This document shows, piece by piece, positions 16,382 to 25,042 of a stretch of DNA of 64,000 nucleotides. Each line of letters begins with the position of its first letter. Positions within the stretch are counted from its first letter, which is position 1. Source of the stretch: Bradyrhizobium ivorense. Its GTDB lineage: Bacteria > Pseudomonadota > Alphaproteobacteria > Rhizobiales > Xanthobacteraceae. The DNA lies in the NCBI RefSeq assembly GCF_900696085.1, contig NZ_CAADFC020000016.1, positions 806,001 to 870,000 of the forward strand. The letters run 5' to 3'. The position numbers were made by a program, and so were the translations under genes. The notes under the pieces are model-generated. The model worked only from the letters and a program-made list of their open reading frames with translations. It searched no databases and had not been told where the DNA came from.

Positions 16382-16917
16382 ATGAAGCGAACCATTCTGG
16401 CGATCGCCATCGGCTGCGGGCTAGCATTCCCCGCGCTGGCCCAATCGGTGGGTGAGAAAACCGGCGTCAATTCGGTCCTCGGTATCGCGCCGAAGACGGA
16501 AGATTTCATCAAGGAAGTCGCAATGAGCGACATGCTGGAGATCGAGGCGGCGAAGATTGCCCAGCAGAAGGGCAACGCGGCCGAAAAGAAATTCGCCGAT
16601 CAGATGGTGAAGGATCACACCAAGACCAGTACGGAATTGAAGGACATGGTCAGCGGCGAGATGAAGTCGGCGTTGCCGACCAGCCTCACGACAGCTCCGG
16701 GAAGAAGCTCGGGCGGCTGCGCGACGCCAAGGCGGAGGATTTCGCCATCGAGTACGATCCGATGCAAGTCAGCGCGCACAAGGATGCGGTCTCGCTGTTC
16801 GAACGCTACGCCAAAGGCGGCGACGATCAAAAGCTGAAGGATTGGGCCGGCAAGACCTTGCCGGCGCTTCAGCACCATCTCGCGATGGCGCAGGATCTTG
16901 ACAAGAACCGAAAGTAG
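16382..16917 (+). pseudogene. DUF4142 protein, frameshifted
   Basis: The first 98 codons encode a signal peptide (GCGLAFPALAQ) and the start of a DUF4142 ferritin-like domain (FIKEVAMSDMLEIEAAKIA, KFADQMVKDHTKTSTELK). The frame is then lost near 16690, where CTCACGAC would need one extra base. The rest of the domain (AKAEDFAIEYDPMQVSAHKD, ALQHHLAMAQDLDKNRK) continues in the next frame to the TAG at 16915. The total of 536 nt is one short of 179 codons. It follows the ferritin-like gene as an operon partner. It could be a real null allele or a sequencing error. Confidence 0.8.
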
Positions 16918-16924
16918 CCGACCG

Positions 16925-16956
16925 GCGCCGGCAAACGCCAAAATGCTTGCCGGCGC
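16925..16956. terminator. Hairpin after the DUF4142 gene
   Basis: A perfect 10-bp inverted repeat (GCGCCGGCAA and TTGCCGGCGC) with a 12-nt loop starts 8 nt after the DUF4142 stop. There is no clear T-run, so it is a terminator-like or RNA-stabilising hairpin. Confidence 0.5.
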
Positions 16957-17083
16957 GTTCCCCGCAGACTCGCGGGATAGCGGGTCGGCCAGCCCGGCCC
17001 GCGTGTTTCCTGCATGATCGCGATCTTTGCGGCGGTCGCGCTGATCTTCGGCCTGCTCTATCGGCGCTAATTTCGAAATCCAC

Positions 17084-17478
17084 TCAGGGGTTCCAGCCGC
17101 CACTGCCATAAGGCCTCGTTATGATCTCGAGCAGATGGCCGTTCAGTTCCTCGAAATAGAGTCCACGTCCGCCGTCGTGGTTGTTGATCTCACCCGCCCT
17201 TTGTTGACTGGGATCCGCCCAATAAGTCAGTTTTCGATCCCGGATGCGCTTGAAGATCGCATCGAATTCATCCTCGCCGACGAGGAACGCGCGTAGTGCT
17301 GACGCGGAATGTCGGCCTGGGAGTCTTTGTAATCCAGGTTGGCGCCGTTGGCTGTGGTGACCATCTGGAATGGCCCCCAATGGCGGGGCGCCGACAAGCC
17401 CAACACATCCGTCACGAACTTAGCGGAAGCCTTGCTGTCACGCGCCGGAACGATGGTGTGATTGAAGTCAATCGGCAT
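17084..17478 (-). pseudogene. VOC-family protein, frameshifted
   Basis: A glyoxalase/VOC-fold protein of about 130 aa. The N-terminal half (MPIDFNHTIVPARDSKASAK, DVLGLSAPRHWGPF) and the C-terminal half (EDEFDAIFKRIRDR, GRGLYFEELNGHLLEIITRP) are in different frames. The break is near 17295, where TACGCGCGTTCC appears to carry an extra CG. The His of FNHTIV and the Glu of HLLEII could bind metal. Both halves look unaltered otherwise, so the lesion is recent or an assembly error. Confidence 0.78.
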
Positions 17479-17589
17479 GATAATCCCTCCCGCCGCTTAG
17501 CTCGCTCTGCACACGTCCAAGCGCATCTCAAACGAAGTTTTGCACTACGCGTTCCTATCGTGCTCGAGCTCGCGCACTCCGTCCCCATT

Positions 17590-17614
17590 GGAACACGTCG
17601 CGGATCCGATAGTT
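17590..17614 (+). promoter_or_regulatory. Candidate EcfG-type promoter, one mismatch
   Basis: GGAAC (17590-17594), 16 nt, then AGTT (17611-17614). It lies 37 bp before the start of the ThDP enzyme at 17651, the spacing expected for a promoter. Confidence 0.4.
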
Positions 17615-17650
17615 CAGGATTGGCAGCGCAACCTTATCAAGCGAGCCGCC

Positions 17651-19438
17651 ATGTCCCAGACCGTCAGCGACTTCGTCGTCCACCGCCTGCACGATTGGGG
17701 TGTGCGGCACATCTTCGGCTACCCCGGTGACGGCATCAACGGCGTGTTCGGCGCACTCAACCGCGCCGGCGGCCGGATCGAATTCATCCAGGCGCGTCAC
17801 GAAGAAATGGCCGCGTTCATGGCCTCGGCCTACGCAAAATTCTCCGGACGTCTCGGAGTATGCATTGCGACCTCGGGGCCAGGCGCCTCGCACCTCACGA
17901 CCGGCCTCTATGACGCGCTGCTGGACCATCAGCCGGTGCTCGCCCTCGTCGGCCAGCAGGCGCGCAATGCGCTCGGCGGTCAGTACCAGCAGGAACTCGA
18001 CCTCGTCGCGATGTTCAAGGACGTGGCCAGCGCCTATGTCGCCCAGGCCGCCGCGCCTGCGCAGGTCCGCCATCTGATCGATCGTGCGGCACGCATCGCA
18101 TTGGCTCGGCGCACCGTGACCGCGGTGATCCTTCCGAACGATCTTCAGGAGGAGAGTTACCAGGATCCGCCGCGCGCTCATGGCACTCTGCATTCCGGTA
18201 TCGGCTACACCCCGCCCCGCGTCATCCCGCATGAGGCCGACCTCGACCGCGCCGCTGACATTCTCAATGCCGGAAGGAAGGTTGCCATGCTGGTCGGGGC
18301 TGGCGCGCTTGGTGCAACCGACGAGGTCATCGCCGCCGCAGACCGGTTGTCGGCCGGCTGCGCGAAGGCGCTGCTAGGAAAAGCGGTCCTGCCCGACGAC
18401 CTTCCCTGGGTTACTGGCTCGATCGGACTGCTCGGCACCGAGCCGAGCTACGACCTGATGATGGAATGCGACACATTGCTGATGGTAGGCTCCGCCTTCC
18501 CCTATTCGGAGTTCCTGCCGAAGGAGGGCAGCGCCCGTGGCGTTCAGATCGACATCGATGCCAGCATGCTGTCGATCCGCTTTCCGATGGAGGTCGGCCT
18601 GGTCGGCGACGCCGCCGAGACACTCCGCGCCTTGCTACCGAGGCTGAAGCAAAAGAGCCCGGACGGCTGGCGCAACGCCATCGAGGGCAAGGTCCGCGAG
18701 TGGTGGACGACACTGGAGGACCGCGCGCGGCAGCCCGCCAAGCCGGTCAATCCGCAGCGCGTCACCTGGGAGCTATCACCCCGTATTCCCGACCGCGCCA
18801 TCATCACCAGCGATTCCGGCTCCTGCGCAAACTGGTTCGCGCGCGATCTCAAGATGCGGCGCGGCATCGACGCCTCGCTCTCGGGCGGCCTGGCCTCGAT
18901 GGGAGCCGCCGTCCCCTACGCCATCGCGGCAAAATATGTTGCGCCCGACCGTCCCGTGATCGCGCTGGTCGGCGACGGCGCCATGCAGATGAACAACATG
19001 GCCGAGCTGATCACGGTCGCGAAATACTGGCGGCAGTGGAAAGACCATCGCTGGATCGTTTGCGTATTCAACAACGAGGACCTCAATCAGGTGACCTGGG
19101 AGCAGCGGATCATCAACGCCGATCCGAAGTTCGAGGCCTCGCAGCGTATCCCTGACGTCTCCTACTCCCGCTTCGCGGAGATGATCGGACTGCGCGGCAT
19201 CTATGTCGATCGGCCCGATCTCGTCGGACCAGCCTGGGACCAGGCGTTGGCGAGTGACGCGCCTGTGGTTCTCGAGGTGAAGACCGATCCAGAAGTGCCG
19301 CCACTCCCGCCGCACATCACGCTGGAGCAGGCCAAGAACTTCTCCATTGCGCTGGCCAAGGGCGATCCGAACGAGGCTGGCGTGATCCGCGGCACGGCAC
19401 GGCAGGTGCTGGAAACGATCCTTCCAGGCAAGGAATGA
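17651..19438 (+). CDS. Thiamine-diphosphate enzyme, pyruvate-oxidase-like
   Basis: A 595-aa protein of the acetolactate synthase/pyruvate oxidase superfamily. The three domains are in order: a PYR domain with IFGYPGDGINGVF and the catalytic Glu of RHEEMAAF, a central FAD/cofactor-type domain, and a PP domain with VGDGAMQMNNMAE...FNNEDLNQVTWE, which binds ThDP and Mg. The start at 17651 begins MSQTVSDFVVHRLHDWGV. In related genomes such proteins are annotated as ThDP-requiring proteins or pyruvate dehydrogenase (quinone). The substrate is probably a 2-oxo acid. A stress-type promoter and stress-gene neighbours suggest expression in stationary phase. Confidence 0.88.
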   Translation: MSQTVSDFVVHRLHDWGVRHIFGYPGDGINGVFGALNRAGGRIEFIQARHEEMAAFMASAYAKFSGRLGVCIATSGPGASHLTTGLYDALLDHQPVLALVGQQARNALGGQYQQELDLVAMFKDVASAYVAQAAAPAQVRHLIDRAARIALARRTVTAVILPNDLQEESYQDPPRAHGTLHSGIGYTPPRVIPHEADLDRAADILNAGRKVAMLVGAGALGATDEVIAAADRLSAGCAKALLGKAVLPDDLPWVTGSIGLLGTEPSYDLMMECDTLLMVGSAFPYSEFLPKEGSARGVQIDIDASMLSIRFPMEVGLVGDAAETLRALLPRLKQKSPDGWRNAIEGKVREWWTTLEDRARQPAKPVNPQRVTWELSPRIPDRAIITSDSGSCANWFARDLKMRRGIDASLSGGLASMGAAVPYAIAAKYVAPDRPVIALVGDGAMQMNNMAELITVAKYWRQWKDHRWIVCVFNNEDLNQVTWEQRIINADPKFEASQRIPDVSYSRFAEMIGLRGIYVDRPDLVGPAWDQALASDAPVVLEVKTDPEVPPLPPHITLEQAKNFSIALAKGDPNEAGVIRGTARQVLETILPGKE

Positions 19439-19562
19439 GGCGGGCGCTGAGGCATTTCGCGAACAAGCGCGCCCGCTTCCCAGCGCTGCAGGACGGCTCG
19501 ATATTTGATCGGGAAGCCCAACTTACCTCGTGCAACGGGATCACCAACACTTGGACCATCGC

Positions 19563-20315
19563 ATGGCGCGCGTTCTGATCGGTACATCCGGCTGGCACTA
19601 CTCGTCCTGGCGTGGCCCGTTCTTTCCCAAGGGATTGCCGCTCAAGCAGCAACTTGACTATTACGCGACCCAGTTCCCGACCACGGAACTGAACGGCGTG
19701 TTCTATCGCACACCGACGGAAAAGGCCGTGGCAGGCTGGCGGGATGCGACCGATAAGGATTTTGTCTTTGCCTGGAAGGCGTCGAAATTCATCACGCACT
19801 GGAAGCGTCTCTCCGAAAGCTCGGTCAATAGTCTTGAACTGCTCGAAGACCGGCTGTCGCTGTTGCGCGACAAGGCCGGTCCGATCCTGTTCCAGCTGCC
19901 GCCGAACTTCATGATCGACGCCGACCGGCTGGCCACTTTCCTCAAGCTATTGAAACGGCGGCGGCGATACTCTTTCGAGTTTCGCCATCCTAGCTGGTAC
20001 GAGCCGCGCATCCTGAAGCTCCTGGCGGGCCGTAACATCGCGCTGTGCATTTCCGATCATCACGACGCTCCGGCGCCGTGGAATCGGACCGCCGATTTTG
20101 TCTATGTTCGAGGTCATGGCCCGGGAGGCCGCTACAGCGGGCACTACACCCAGGCCGAACTCGTCGATTGGGCAAAGCGTATCCGCGGCTGGAAGCGGCA
20201 GGGATGTGACGTCTACGTCTACTTCGACAACGACCAGAAAAGTGCGGCACCGGCCGACGCCAAGAGACTTTGCCAACTGCTCGGATCAACGCTTCCGCGG
20301 CGGGCGACGCAATAG
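19563..20315 (+). CDS. DUF72 (YecE-like) protein
   Basis: A 250-aa DUF72 protein with the family opening IGTSGWHYSSWRGPFFP, then QFPTTELNGVFYRTPTE, FEFRHPSWY, CISDHHDAP and FVYVRGHGPGGRYSGHYT. The fold is a TIM barrel of unknown activity. I chose the ATG at 19563 because the similarity starts there, although an in-frame ATG exists at 19530. No strong ribosome-binding site is visible. It follows the ThDP enzyme after 124 bp. Confidence 0.85.
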   Translation: MARVLIGTSGWHYSSWRGPFFPKGLPLKQQLDYYATQFPTTELNGVFYRTPTEKAVAGWRDATDKDFVFAWKASKFITHWKRLSESSVNSLELLEDRLSLLRDKAGPILFQLPPNFMIDADRLATFLKLLKRRRRYSFEFRHPSWYEPRILKLLAGRNIALCISDHHDAPAPWNRTADFVYVRGHGPGGRYSGHYTQAELVDWAKRIRGWKRQGCDVYVYFDNDQKSAAPADAKRLCQLLGSTLPRRATQ

Positions 20316-20359
20316 GAACGAACAATTCCACCCGCACTGGCTCCCAGCAAAAGGAACCG

Positions 20360-21040
20360 AGACGGGATATGCCCTTCATCCCACCCGGACCGACATTGCC
20401 ATCCGGATCGCCTTGACCATTTTGGCGAGCGCCATCATCGGCTTTGACCGCGGGGCGCGCGGGCATGCCGCCGGACTTAGGACCACAATTCTTGTCGGCC
20501 TCGCCGCCTCGCTGTCGATGATCCGGGCAACCTCCTTCTCAGCCTCGACGGAAAGGATTCGGGCTCATCACGGTCATGGACCTGATGCGGCTCCCGCTCA
20601 GTATTCTGACAGGCGTCGGCTTTATTGGCGGCACAATCCTCAAGAAAGGTGACCTTGTCACCGGCGTGACGACGGCCGGGACGCTCTGGCTGATTACGGT
20701 GATCGGCCTCTATCTCGGTGCGGCCAGCCTGTGCTGGGCTGCATCGCAACCGTCATTGGGGTTGTCACCCTCTCGTCCTCAAATGGGTTGACCAGACGCC
20801 ACCGCGCGTCGCTGACTGTAACCTGGAGGCTGATTTCAGCGTGATCGATGCACTCCCAAAACTATGCGGGTCGATTTCAGGAGCACAGACGCCGCGACGG
20901 CTCCACCAACGCAGATTACGTCTTTGAAGGTGTCGTGGCGGCGACCAGAAATGGCCTATCCGCGGGTCGACCTTTTGCAGTCGCTTGAAAAGCAATTCGT
21001 CATCAAATCCTTCGAACTGACCACCGAGAACGGCAAGTAG
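20360..21040 (+). pseudogene. MgtC/SapB-family membrane protein remnant
   Basis: Pieces of an MgtC/SapB protein occur in successive frames: HPTRTDIAIRIALTILASAI with GFDRGARGHAAGLRTTILVG from about 20370, then DLMRLPLSILTGVGFIGGTI with LKKGDLVTGVTTAGTLW in another frame from 20576, and a C-terminal domain ending VIKSFELTTENGK before the TAG at 21038. At least two frameshifts and no clear start make it non-functional. MgtC-type proteins are inner-membrane stress factors. Confidence 0.75.
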
Positions 21041-21112
21041 TACGCCGTTCCGCCCGTGCATTCGTGCGCTGAAAGCGCCCGGTATCTTGGCACGCATACG
21101 GCGACAAAGTTA

Positions 21113-21137
21113 GGAACGCCCCACCAGTCACATCGTT
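21113..21137 (+). promoter_or_regulatory. EcfG-type promoter, exact consensus
   Basis: GGAAC (21113-21117), 16 nt, CGTT (21134-21137), an exact match to the general-stress EcfG consensus. It lies 36 bp upstream of the CBS-domain gene start at 21174. Confidence 0.65.
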
Positions 21138-21173
21138 AGGCGATTGAAGCAACTAACCACCGGAGAGGCGACT

Positions 21174-21605
21174 ATGAAGGTTTCCGATGCGATGACGCAG
21201 GAAGTCCAGCTGTGCACCCCCGACGACACGCTACGCGACGCCGCAGAGGCCATGGCGATGCTCGGTGTCGGCCTATTGCCTGTCGCCGACAACGAACGCC
21301 TGGTCGGCATGATCACCGATCGAGACATCGCACTTCGTGGCATCGGGATGGGCCGCAGTCCGGACTCTCGGGTCGGTGACGTCATGACCGCCGAGGTGAA
21401 GTACTGCTTCGAGGATCAGGAGCTTGAAGACATCACCCAAAACATGGGAGCGATCCAGGTTCGCCGTCTGCCAGTGCTCAACCGTGACAAGCGCCTCGTT
21501 GGTATTATCGCACTCGGCGATATCGCCCAGATCCACGCGAACGGCGCCACCGGTGCGGCCCTGAGCCAGATCTCGCGGCCGACAACGCAGCATGCGCAAG
21601 TCTAG
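21174..21605 (+). CDS. CBS-domain pair protein
   Basis: A 143-aa protein made almost wholly of two CBS repeats: MKVSDAMTQEV...GMITDRDIALR at residues 1-60, and VGDVMTAEVKYC...LVGIIALGDIA at 65-125. Such stand-alone pairs sense adenosyl ligands in other systems; the target here is unknown. GGAGAGGCGACT precedes the ATG. An exact EcfG-type promoter upstream and a strong hairpin downstream mark it as a single-gene stress unit. Confidence 0.88.
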   Translation: MKVSDAMTQEVQLCTPDDTLRDAAEAMAMLGVGLLPVADNERLVGMITDRDIALRGIGMGRSPDSRVGDVMTAEVKYCFEDQELEDITQNMGAIQVRRLPVLNRDKRLVGIIALGDIAQIHANGATGAALSQISRPTTQHAQV

Positions 21606-21617
21606 ATTTCGGGTTAT

Positions 21618-21652
21618 GCCCGGCTCCGCGGCTTTGGCGCGCGGAGCCGGGC
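21618..21652. terminator. Strong hairpin after the CBS gene
   Basis: A perfect 13-bp GC-rich inverted repeat (GCCCGGCTCCGCG and CGCGGAGCCGGGC) with a 9-nt loop begins 12 nt after the CBS stop. No T-run follows, but position and strength suggest a terminator. Confidence 0.6.
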
Positions 21653-21667
21653 GTTCAAGGTACTCCA

Positions 21668-21766
21668 ATGACCGACTACCTGCCGTGGATCGTGATCGCC
21701 GTGGGGATCATCGCGTTGATCGTCACGGCGCTGCTCTGGCGCGCCAACTATGTGAGCTCCGATTAG
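21668..21766 (+). CDS. 32-aa single-pass membrane peptide
   Basis: ATG at 21668 to TAG at 21766 encodes MTDYLPWIVIAVG followed by a continuous hydrophobic helix and a short polar tail (RANYVSSD). It is one of several very short membrane peptides in this stress block. There is no strong ribosome-binding site (CAAGGTACTCC lies upstream). Coding status rests on the clean transmembrane pattern and isolation between two hairpins. Confidence 0.45.
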   Translation: MTDYLPWIVIAVGIIALIVTALLWRANYVSSD

Positions 21767-21782
21767 GCCTGCCAATGAACTC

Positions 21783-21804
21783 GCCTGGCGGACACGCGCC
21801 AGGC
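21783..21804. terminator. Hairpin between convergent small genes
   Basis: GCCTGGCG (21783-21790) and CGCCAGGC (21797-21804) form a perfect 8-bp stem with a 6-nt loop between the plus-strand peptide and the minus-strand DUF6894 gene, suiting a bidirectional terminator. Confidence 0.45.
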
Positions 21805-21820
21805 ATCCGCCCGAGAGCCA

Positions 21821-22048
21821 TCAGCTGCTCTTCTCGGCGCTGTCGATACTCTCGCGGTGAATTTCACGCGCGTCGTTGCCAATCACCGAGACGAAGCAGC
21901 CACGGCCCAGATATTCCTGCCGGGTCTCGGCAAGGTCGATTGCAAGGCGCTTGGCGACGGCAATGGCTTGGTCGCGATCCTCGACCGGCTGACCCGTCGG
22001 CTCGATGATGCGCTGATCGTCGACAATTGCAAAGCGAAAAGCGGACAT
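21821..22048 (-). CDS. DUF6894-type small protein
   Basis: A 75-aa protein starting MSAFRFAIVDDQRI, with DRDQAIAVAKRLAIDLAETR and a C-terminal FVSVIGNDAREIHRESI strand. This layout (short strand, polar turn, helix carrying 'A...A..LA.dl', terminal strand) fits the small DUF6894 family common in rhizobia. Function is unknown. ATG at 22048 is preferred over an in-frame GTG 6 nt earlier. Confidence 0.7.
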   Translation of the reverse strand: MSAFRFAIVDDQRIIEPTGQPVEDRDQAIAVAKRLAIDLAETRQEYLGRGCFVSVIGNDAREIHRESIDSAEKSS

Positions 22049-22063
22049 CGTCACATCCGCCGG

Positions 22064-22258
22064 CTAATGCGTGTTCGATTCATGCCACTTTTCCAGATCC
22101 GGCTTCTCATCCCCGGAGTGCTTCTTGCTTCCGGAACTCTTCTCGTGTCCGGTCCGCTGCTCCTTTTCGGGATTGCCCTTCCAGGGCTTGTCGGTTTGCG
22201 CGTGGGATCCCCAGTCGCTCGAGCGGCCGGAATCCTGCGTCACTGGTTTTCTAGTCAT
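22064..22258 (-). CDS. 64-aa hydrophilic, probably disordered protein
   Basis: A very polar protein rich in Lys, Ser, Gly, Glu and His (e.g. KPWKGNPEKEQRTGHEKSS), with no fold motif. A good site GAGGAGATCGAC precedes the ATG. It lies in a minus-strand run of small stress-type genes. Such glycine/lysine-rich proteins are often desiccation or stress associated, which is only an analogy here. Confidence 0.65.
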   Translation of the reverse strand: MTRKPVTQDSGRSSDWGSHAQTDKPWKGNPEKEQRTGHEKSSGSKKHSGDEKPDLEKWHESNTH

Positions 22259-22318
22259 GTCGATCTCCTCAACAGCAGAAGCGCCGACATGGCGATCAGT
22301 TCCTAAGCCGACGGTTCC

Positions 22319-22489
22319 TCAAGGCCCGCCCGCGACCGAGCCGGCGATCACCATCACTAGCGCGTCGAGATCGATGCTGCCGTGAACGGCCAGGTCTCCA
22401 GCATCCTGCACGCGGAGCAGCTCCGGTCGGTCGGCGGCCTGCCGCTTTAGCTCGGCGATGATGGCTTCCCTCAGCTTTTCCTCGAGCAT
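22319..22489 (-). CDS. 56-aa conserved-looking small protein
   Basis: ATG at 22489 to TGA at 22319 encodes a 56-aa protein: MLEEKLREAIIAELKRQAAD (amphipathic helix), then a polar segment and the hydrophobic LDALVMVIAGSVAGG. Codon usage is GC3-rich like its neighbours and the frame is clean. It lies 18 bp after the cupin stop in the same direction. Function is unknown. Confidence 0.55.
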   Translation of the reverse strand: MLEEKLREAIIAELKRQAADRPELLRVQDAGDLAVHGSIDLDALVMVIAGSVAGGP

Positions 22490-22507
22490 GTTCGACACCG
22501 CTAACCC

Positions 22508-22852
22508 CTACGATCGGGGCTGGTCGCGGCCACGGACCTGCGCCGGCGGCGCAGTGGCCTCGATCGCCGTGAACGGTTCCAGAATGCGATAGCTGTGCTG
22601 TGATCCCGCGGGCACCAGCCAGGAGTCACCAGGCGCCAGGCGGATGGTCTGCCCTTCCACAGTCAGCTCCGCGAGTCCATCGATGACATACCCGACCGTC
22701 TCGTAATCGCGCTGATCCGACGCGCCTTGTTGAGGCTGTTCACGGTCCCACAGCCGCATCGCGAGCCTCTTGCCCGAGACGAGATAGGTCTGCCCCAGCG
22801 CGCCTTTCGGCGACGTGCTGACCGACACTTTCTTGACCGTGCTGTCCTTCAT
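22508..22852 (-). CDS. Cupin-domain protein
   Basis: A 114-aa single-domain cupin: GYVIDGLAELTVEGQTIRLA and GDSWLVPAGSQHSYRILEPF show the two cupin boxes, with the metal-type His in QHSY. The first motif lacks the usual His-x-His, so metal binding may be altered. AGGAGAACGTC precedes the ATG. Likely a small stress or sensing protein; the substrate is unknown. Confidence 0.8.
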   Translation of the reverse strand: MKDSTVKKVSVSTSPKGALGQTYLVSGKRLAMRLWDREQPQQGASDQRDYETVGYVIDGLAELTVEGQTIRLAPGDSWLVPAGSQHSYRILEPFTAIEATAPPAQVRGRDQPRS

Positions 22853-22902
22853 GACGTTCTCCTATCGTTTGTGCGCGCTGCCGCTGTGCGGACCTGGCGC
22901 CG

Positions 22903-24246
22903 TTAGAGCCAGCCCGAGCCAGTCACGCGCCACACGGTGTTGCCGACATCGTCGGCAATCAGCAACGCGCCGGATTTGTCGAATGCCAGGCCCACCGGCC
23001 GGCCGCGGGATTTCTCGTCCTCGTTGAGGAATCCGGTGACGACGTCCTGCGCGGACCCATTTGGATGGCCTTCGGCGAACGGCACATAGACGACCTTGTA
23101 GCCGTTGAGCTGCGGTCGATTCCAGCTGCCATGCTCGCCGACGAAAGCGCCGCCCCGATATGGCGCTGGCAGGCTGTCCCCCGTCGCGAAGACAAGTCCC
23201 AGCGGCGCGACGTGCGAGCTCAACGCGTAATCCGGAACGATCGCCTTCGAAACCAGATCCGGCCGCTGCGGCTGCACGCGCGGATCGACGTTGTGACCGA
23301 AATAGCTGTACGGCCAGCCGTAGAAGCCCCCCTCCTTCACCGACGTCAGATAATCCGGCACGAGATTCGGGCCGATCTCGTCGCGCTCGTTGACAACAGT
23401 CCACAGCGCGCGGCTTTGCGGCTCGAAGGTCAGTCCGTTTGGATTGCGCAACCCGCTGGCAAAGATCTTCCAGCGCCCGGTCGCGCGGTCGACCTCGAGG
23501 ATGGCGGCGCGGTTCTTCTCCGCCTCCATCCCGTTCTCGGTGATGTTGCTGTTGGAGCCGACACCGACATAGAGCAGTCCGCCGTCCGGGCTCGCCACGA
23601 GGCTCTTGGTCCAATGATGGTCGATCGGCCCGCCCGGAAGCTGGGTCAGGGTCTGCCCCGGCTCGGTGATCCTGGTATCGCCCTCGTGATACGGATATCG
23701 AACGATCGCATCGGTGTTTGCGACATACAGATCGTTGCCGACCAGCGCGACACCGAATGGCGAATGAAGGTGGTCGAGGAAGACGCTCTGCACCTCCGGC
23801 TTACCATCGCCTTTGGCGCCGCGCAGCAGCGTGATGCGATTGCTTTCGCCGGTATCGCCGCCGGAGGTCGCCCACGACTCCACCCATTTCATGATGAAGT
23901 CCTTTGGTCGCTTGATCGGCTCCGTCCCCGGCGCCTTGGACTCGACGACCAGGATGTCGCCGTTGGGCAACACATAGAGCGAGCGCGGATGCTGCAGGCC
24001 GGTGGCGAGTGCATTGATCTGCAACGTGTCCGGCACCTTTGGCTTCTCGCCCTGCTTCCAGCCGACGACCGAGGCGACATGCATCGGCGGCATCAAATAC
24101 TGCTCTAATGCCGGCAAATCGGGACGCGCGCCGGTCTGGGTCTTCGGATCAGGCGCCGTCTCCCTGCTGCAGCCGGGAAGGCTTAATCCGGCCGCCAGCG
24201 CCGCCACCACTGCAATTTGAGTGATGTTTGTCAGATCGAACCGCAT
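22903..24246 (-). CDS. Sorbosone-dehydrogenase-like lipoprotein (PQQ-type beta-propeller)
   Basis: A 447-aa protein with a lipoprotein signal (lipobox LPGC around residue 25) and a beta-propeller of the L-sorbosone/glucose dehydrogenase (GSDH) family. Motifs include ATGLQHPRSLYVLPNGDILVV, LHSPFGVALVG, ASGLRNPNGLTFEP, NERDEIGPNLVPDYLTSVKEGG with YGWPYSYFG, and a late GSWNRPQLNGYKVVYVPF. It probably oxidises a sugar or aldehyde on the periplasmic side. Its ATG shares one base with the stop of the DUF2231 gene upstream, so the two are translated together. DUF2231 membrane partners next to such dehydrogenases may anchor or take electrons. Confidence 0.87.
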   Translation of the reverse strand: MRFDLTNITQIAVVAALAAGLSLPGCSRETAPDPKTQTGARPDLPALEQYLMPPMHVASVVGWKQGEKPKVPDTLQINALATGLQHPRSLYVLPNGDILVVESKAPGTEPIKRPKDFIMKWVESWATSGGDTGESNRITLLRGAKGDGKPEVQSVFLDHLHSPFGVALVGNDLYVANTDAIVRYPYHEGDTRITEPGQTLTQLPGGPIDHHWTKSLVASPDGGLLYVGVGSNSNITENGMEAEKNRAAILEVDRATGRWKIFASGLRNPNGLTFEPQSRALWTVVNERDEIGPNLVPDYLTSVKEGGFYGWPYSYFGHNVDPRVQPQRPDLVSKAIVPDYALSSHVAPLGLVFATGDSLPAPYRGGAFVGEHGSWNRPQLNGYKVVYVPFAEGHPNGSAQDVVTGFLNEDEKSRGRPVGLAFDKSGALLIADDVGNTVWRVTGSGWL

Positions 24247-24719
24247 CAGCCTATCACTCCGACCCGATGCCGATAGACCATCGCCCAGCCGAGCCAGCCC
24301 GTGCACAGCATGACGAGAACCGTCAGCGCCGACAGCATCAGTCCGGTGGGTACCACGGAGGTCCAGGCGTCGCGGCTGTGAATGAAAGCGTTGAACAGTG
24401 CCAGCAACATTACAACCACGTTGCCGATCATATGAAGCCAGGCATAGGCCAAGCCACGGATCAGGCGATTGCTCAGGAAGTCGATCAGGCCAGCGATCGC
24501 CGCGAGGCCGCCCATGATCAGCCCCGCGAACAGCAACCAGGCGGAAAAGTTGGCCCACTGCATCTCCGCCGTCTGCCAGTAGGCAATGTCGGTCACCAAG
24601 GTGCCGACAAAGCACGCGATCGGAAACGGCACCAGCATTGGATGGATCGGATGCGAGCCGATCCGCGCCGTCGAGGCCGGATTGACCGAATGCGTAGGGA
24701 CCGTGACGACCTCGTGCAT
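24246..24719 (-). CDS. DUF2231 membrane protein
   Basis: A 157-aa protein with four predicted transmembrane helices (about residues 30-48, 58-80, 88-112 and 125-148) and the DUF2231 feature HPIHPMLVPFPIACF near the N-terminus, whose His residues are in a haem-like position. It is the first gene of a two-gene unit with the sorbosone-dehydrogenase-like lipoprotein and has an exact EcfG-type promoter 25 bp upstream. Confidence 0.85.
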   Translation of the reverse strand: MHEVVTVPTHSVNPASTARIGSHPIHPMLVPFPIACFVGTLVTDIAYWQTAEMQWANFSAWLLFAGLIMGGLAAIAGLIDFLSNRLIRGLAYAWLHMIGNVVVMLLALFNAFIHSRDAWTSVVPTGLMLSALTVLVMLCTGWLGWAMVYRHRVGVIG

Positions 24720-24743
24720 TTGCGCATCTCCGAATGAGGCCTC

Positions 24744-24768
24744 AACGGGGCGTTTGGAGTCTGGTTCC
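24744..24768 (-). promoter_or_regulatory. EcfG-type promoter, exact consensus
   Basis: On the minus strand GGAAC (24768-24764), 16 nt, CGTT (24747-24744). It points at the DUF2231/dehydrogenase pair starting at 24719. Confidence 0.65.
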
Positions 24769-24799
24769 TAAGTGGACCGAGCCGGCCCGAGATGGATTA

Positions 24800-24824
24800 G
24801 GAACCAAGCTCTCGCGGCCGCGTC
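24800..24824 (+). promoter_or_regulatory. Candidate EcfG-type promoter, one mismatch
   Basis: GGAAC (24800-24804), 16 nt, CGTC (24821-24824), upstream of the small membrane gene at 24857 and divergent from the exact site at 24744-24768. Confidence 0.4.
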
Positions 24825-24856
24825 GGGTTAGAGTTGCCACGAGCAGGACGTCAATC

Positions 24857-25003
24857 ATGGTCCGAGAAGGTCCGGCCGAACCACCGCCGCCGAGCGCCAC
24901 CGAGATGGCGCAAGCACGGAAAGCACGTCCCTACGGCATGATGATCACCTCGGCGGTCATCGCTCTGGTGATCATCATCGTCGTCTACATCTTGATCAAA
25001 TAG
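24857..25003 (+). CDS. 48-aa membrane-anchored small protein
   Basis: A 48-aa protein with a proline-rich polar N-terminus (GPAEPPPPSATEMAQARK) and one C-terminal transmembrane helix (MMITSAVIALVIIIVVYILI) ending in Lys. The open frame runs upstream, but ATG 24857 is the likely start given the promoter-like element at 24800-24824. Function is unknown. Confidence 0.6.
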   Translation: MVREGPAEPPPPSATEMAQARKARPYGMMITSAVIALVIIIVVYILIK

Positions 25004-25042
25004 GCGAGCGTGCGCGATTGGTCGCGGAGCCTTGCCTGCCGG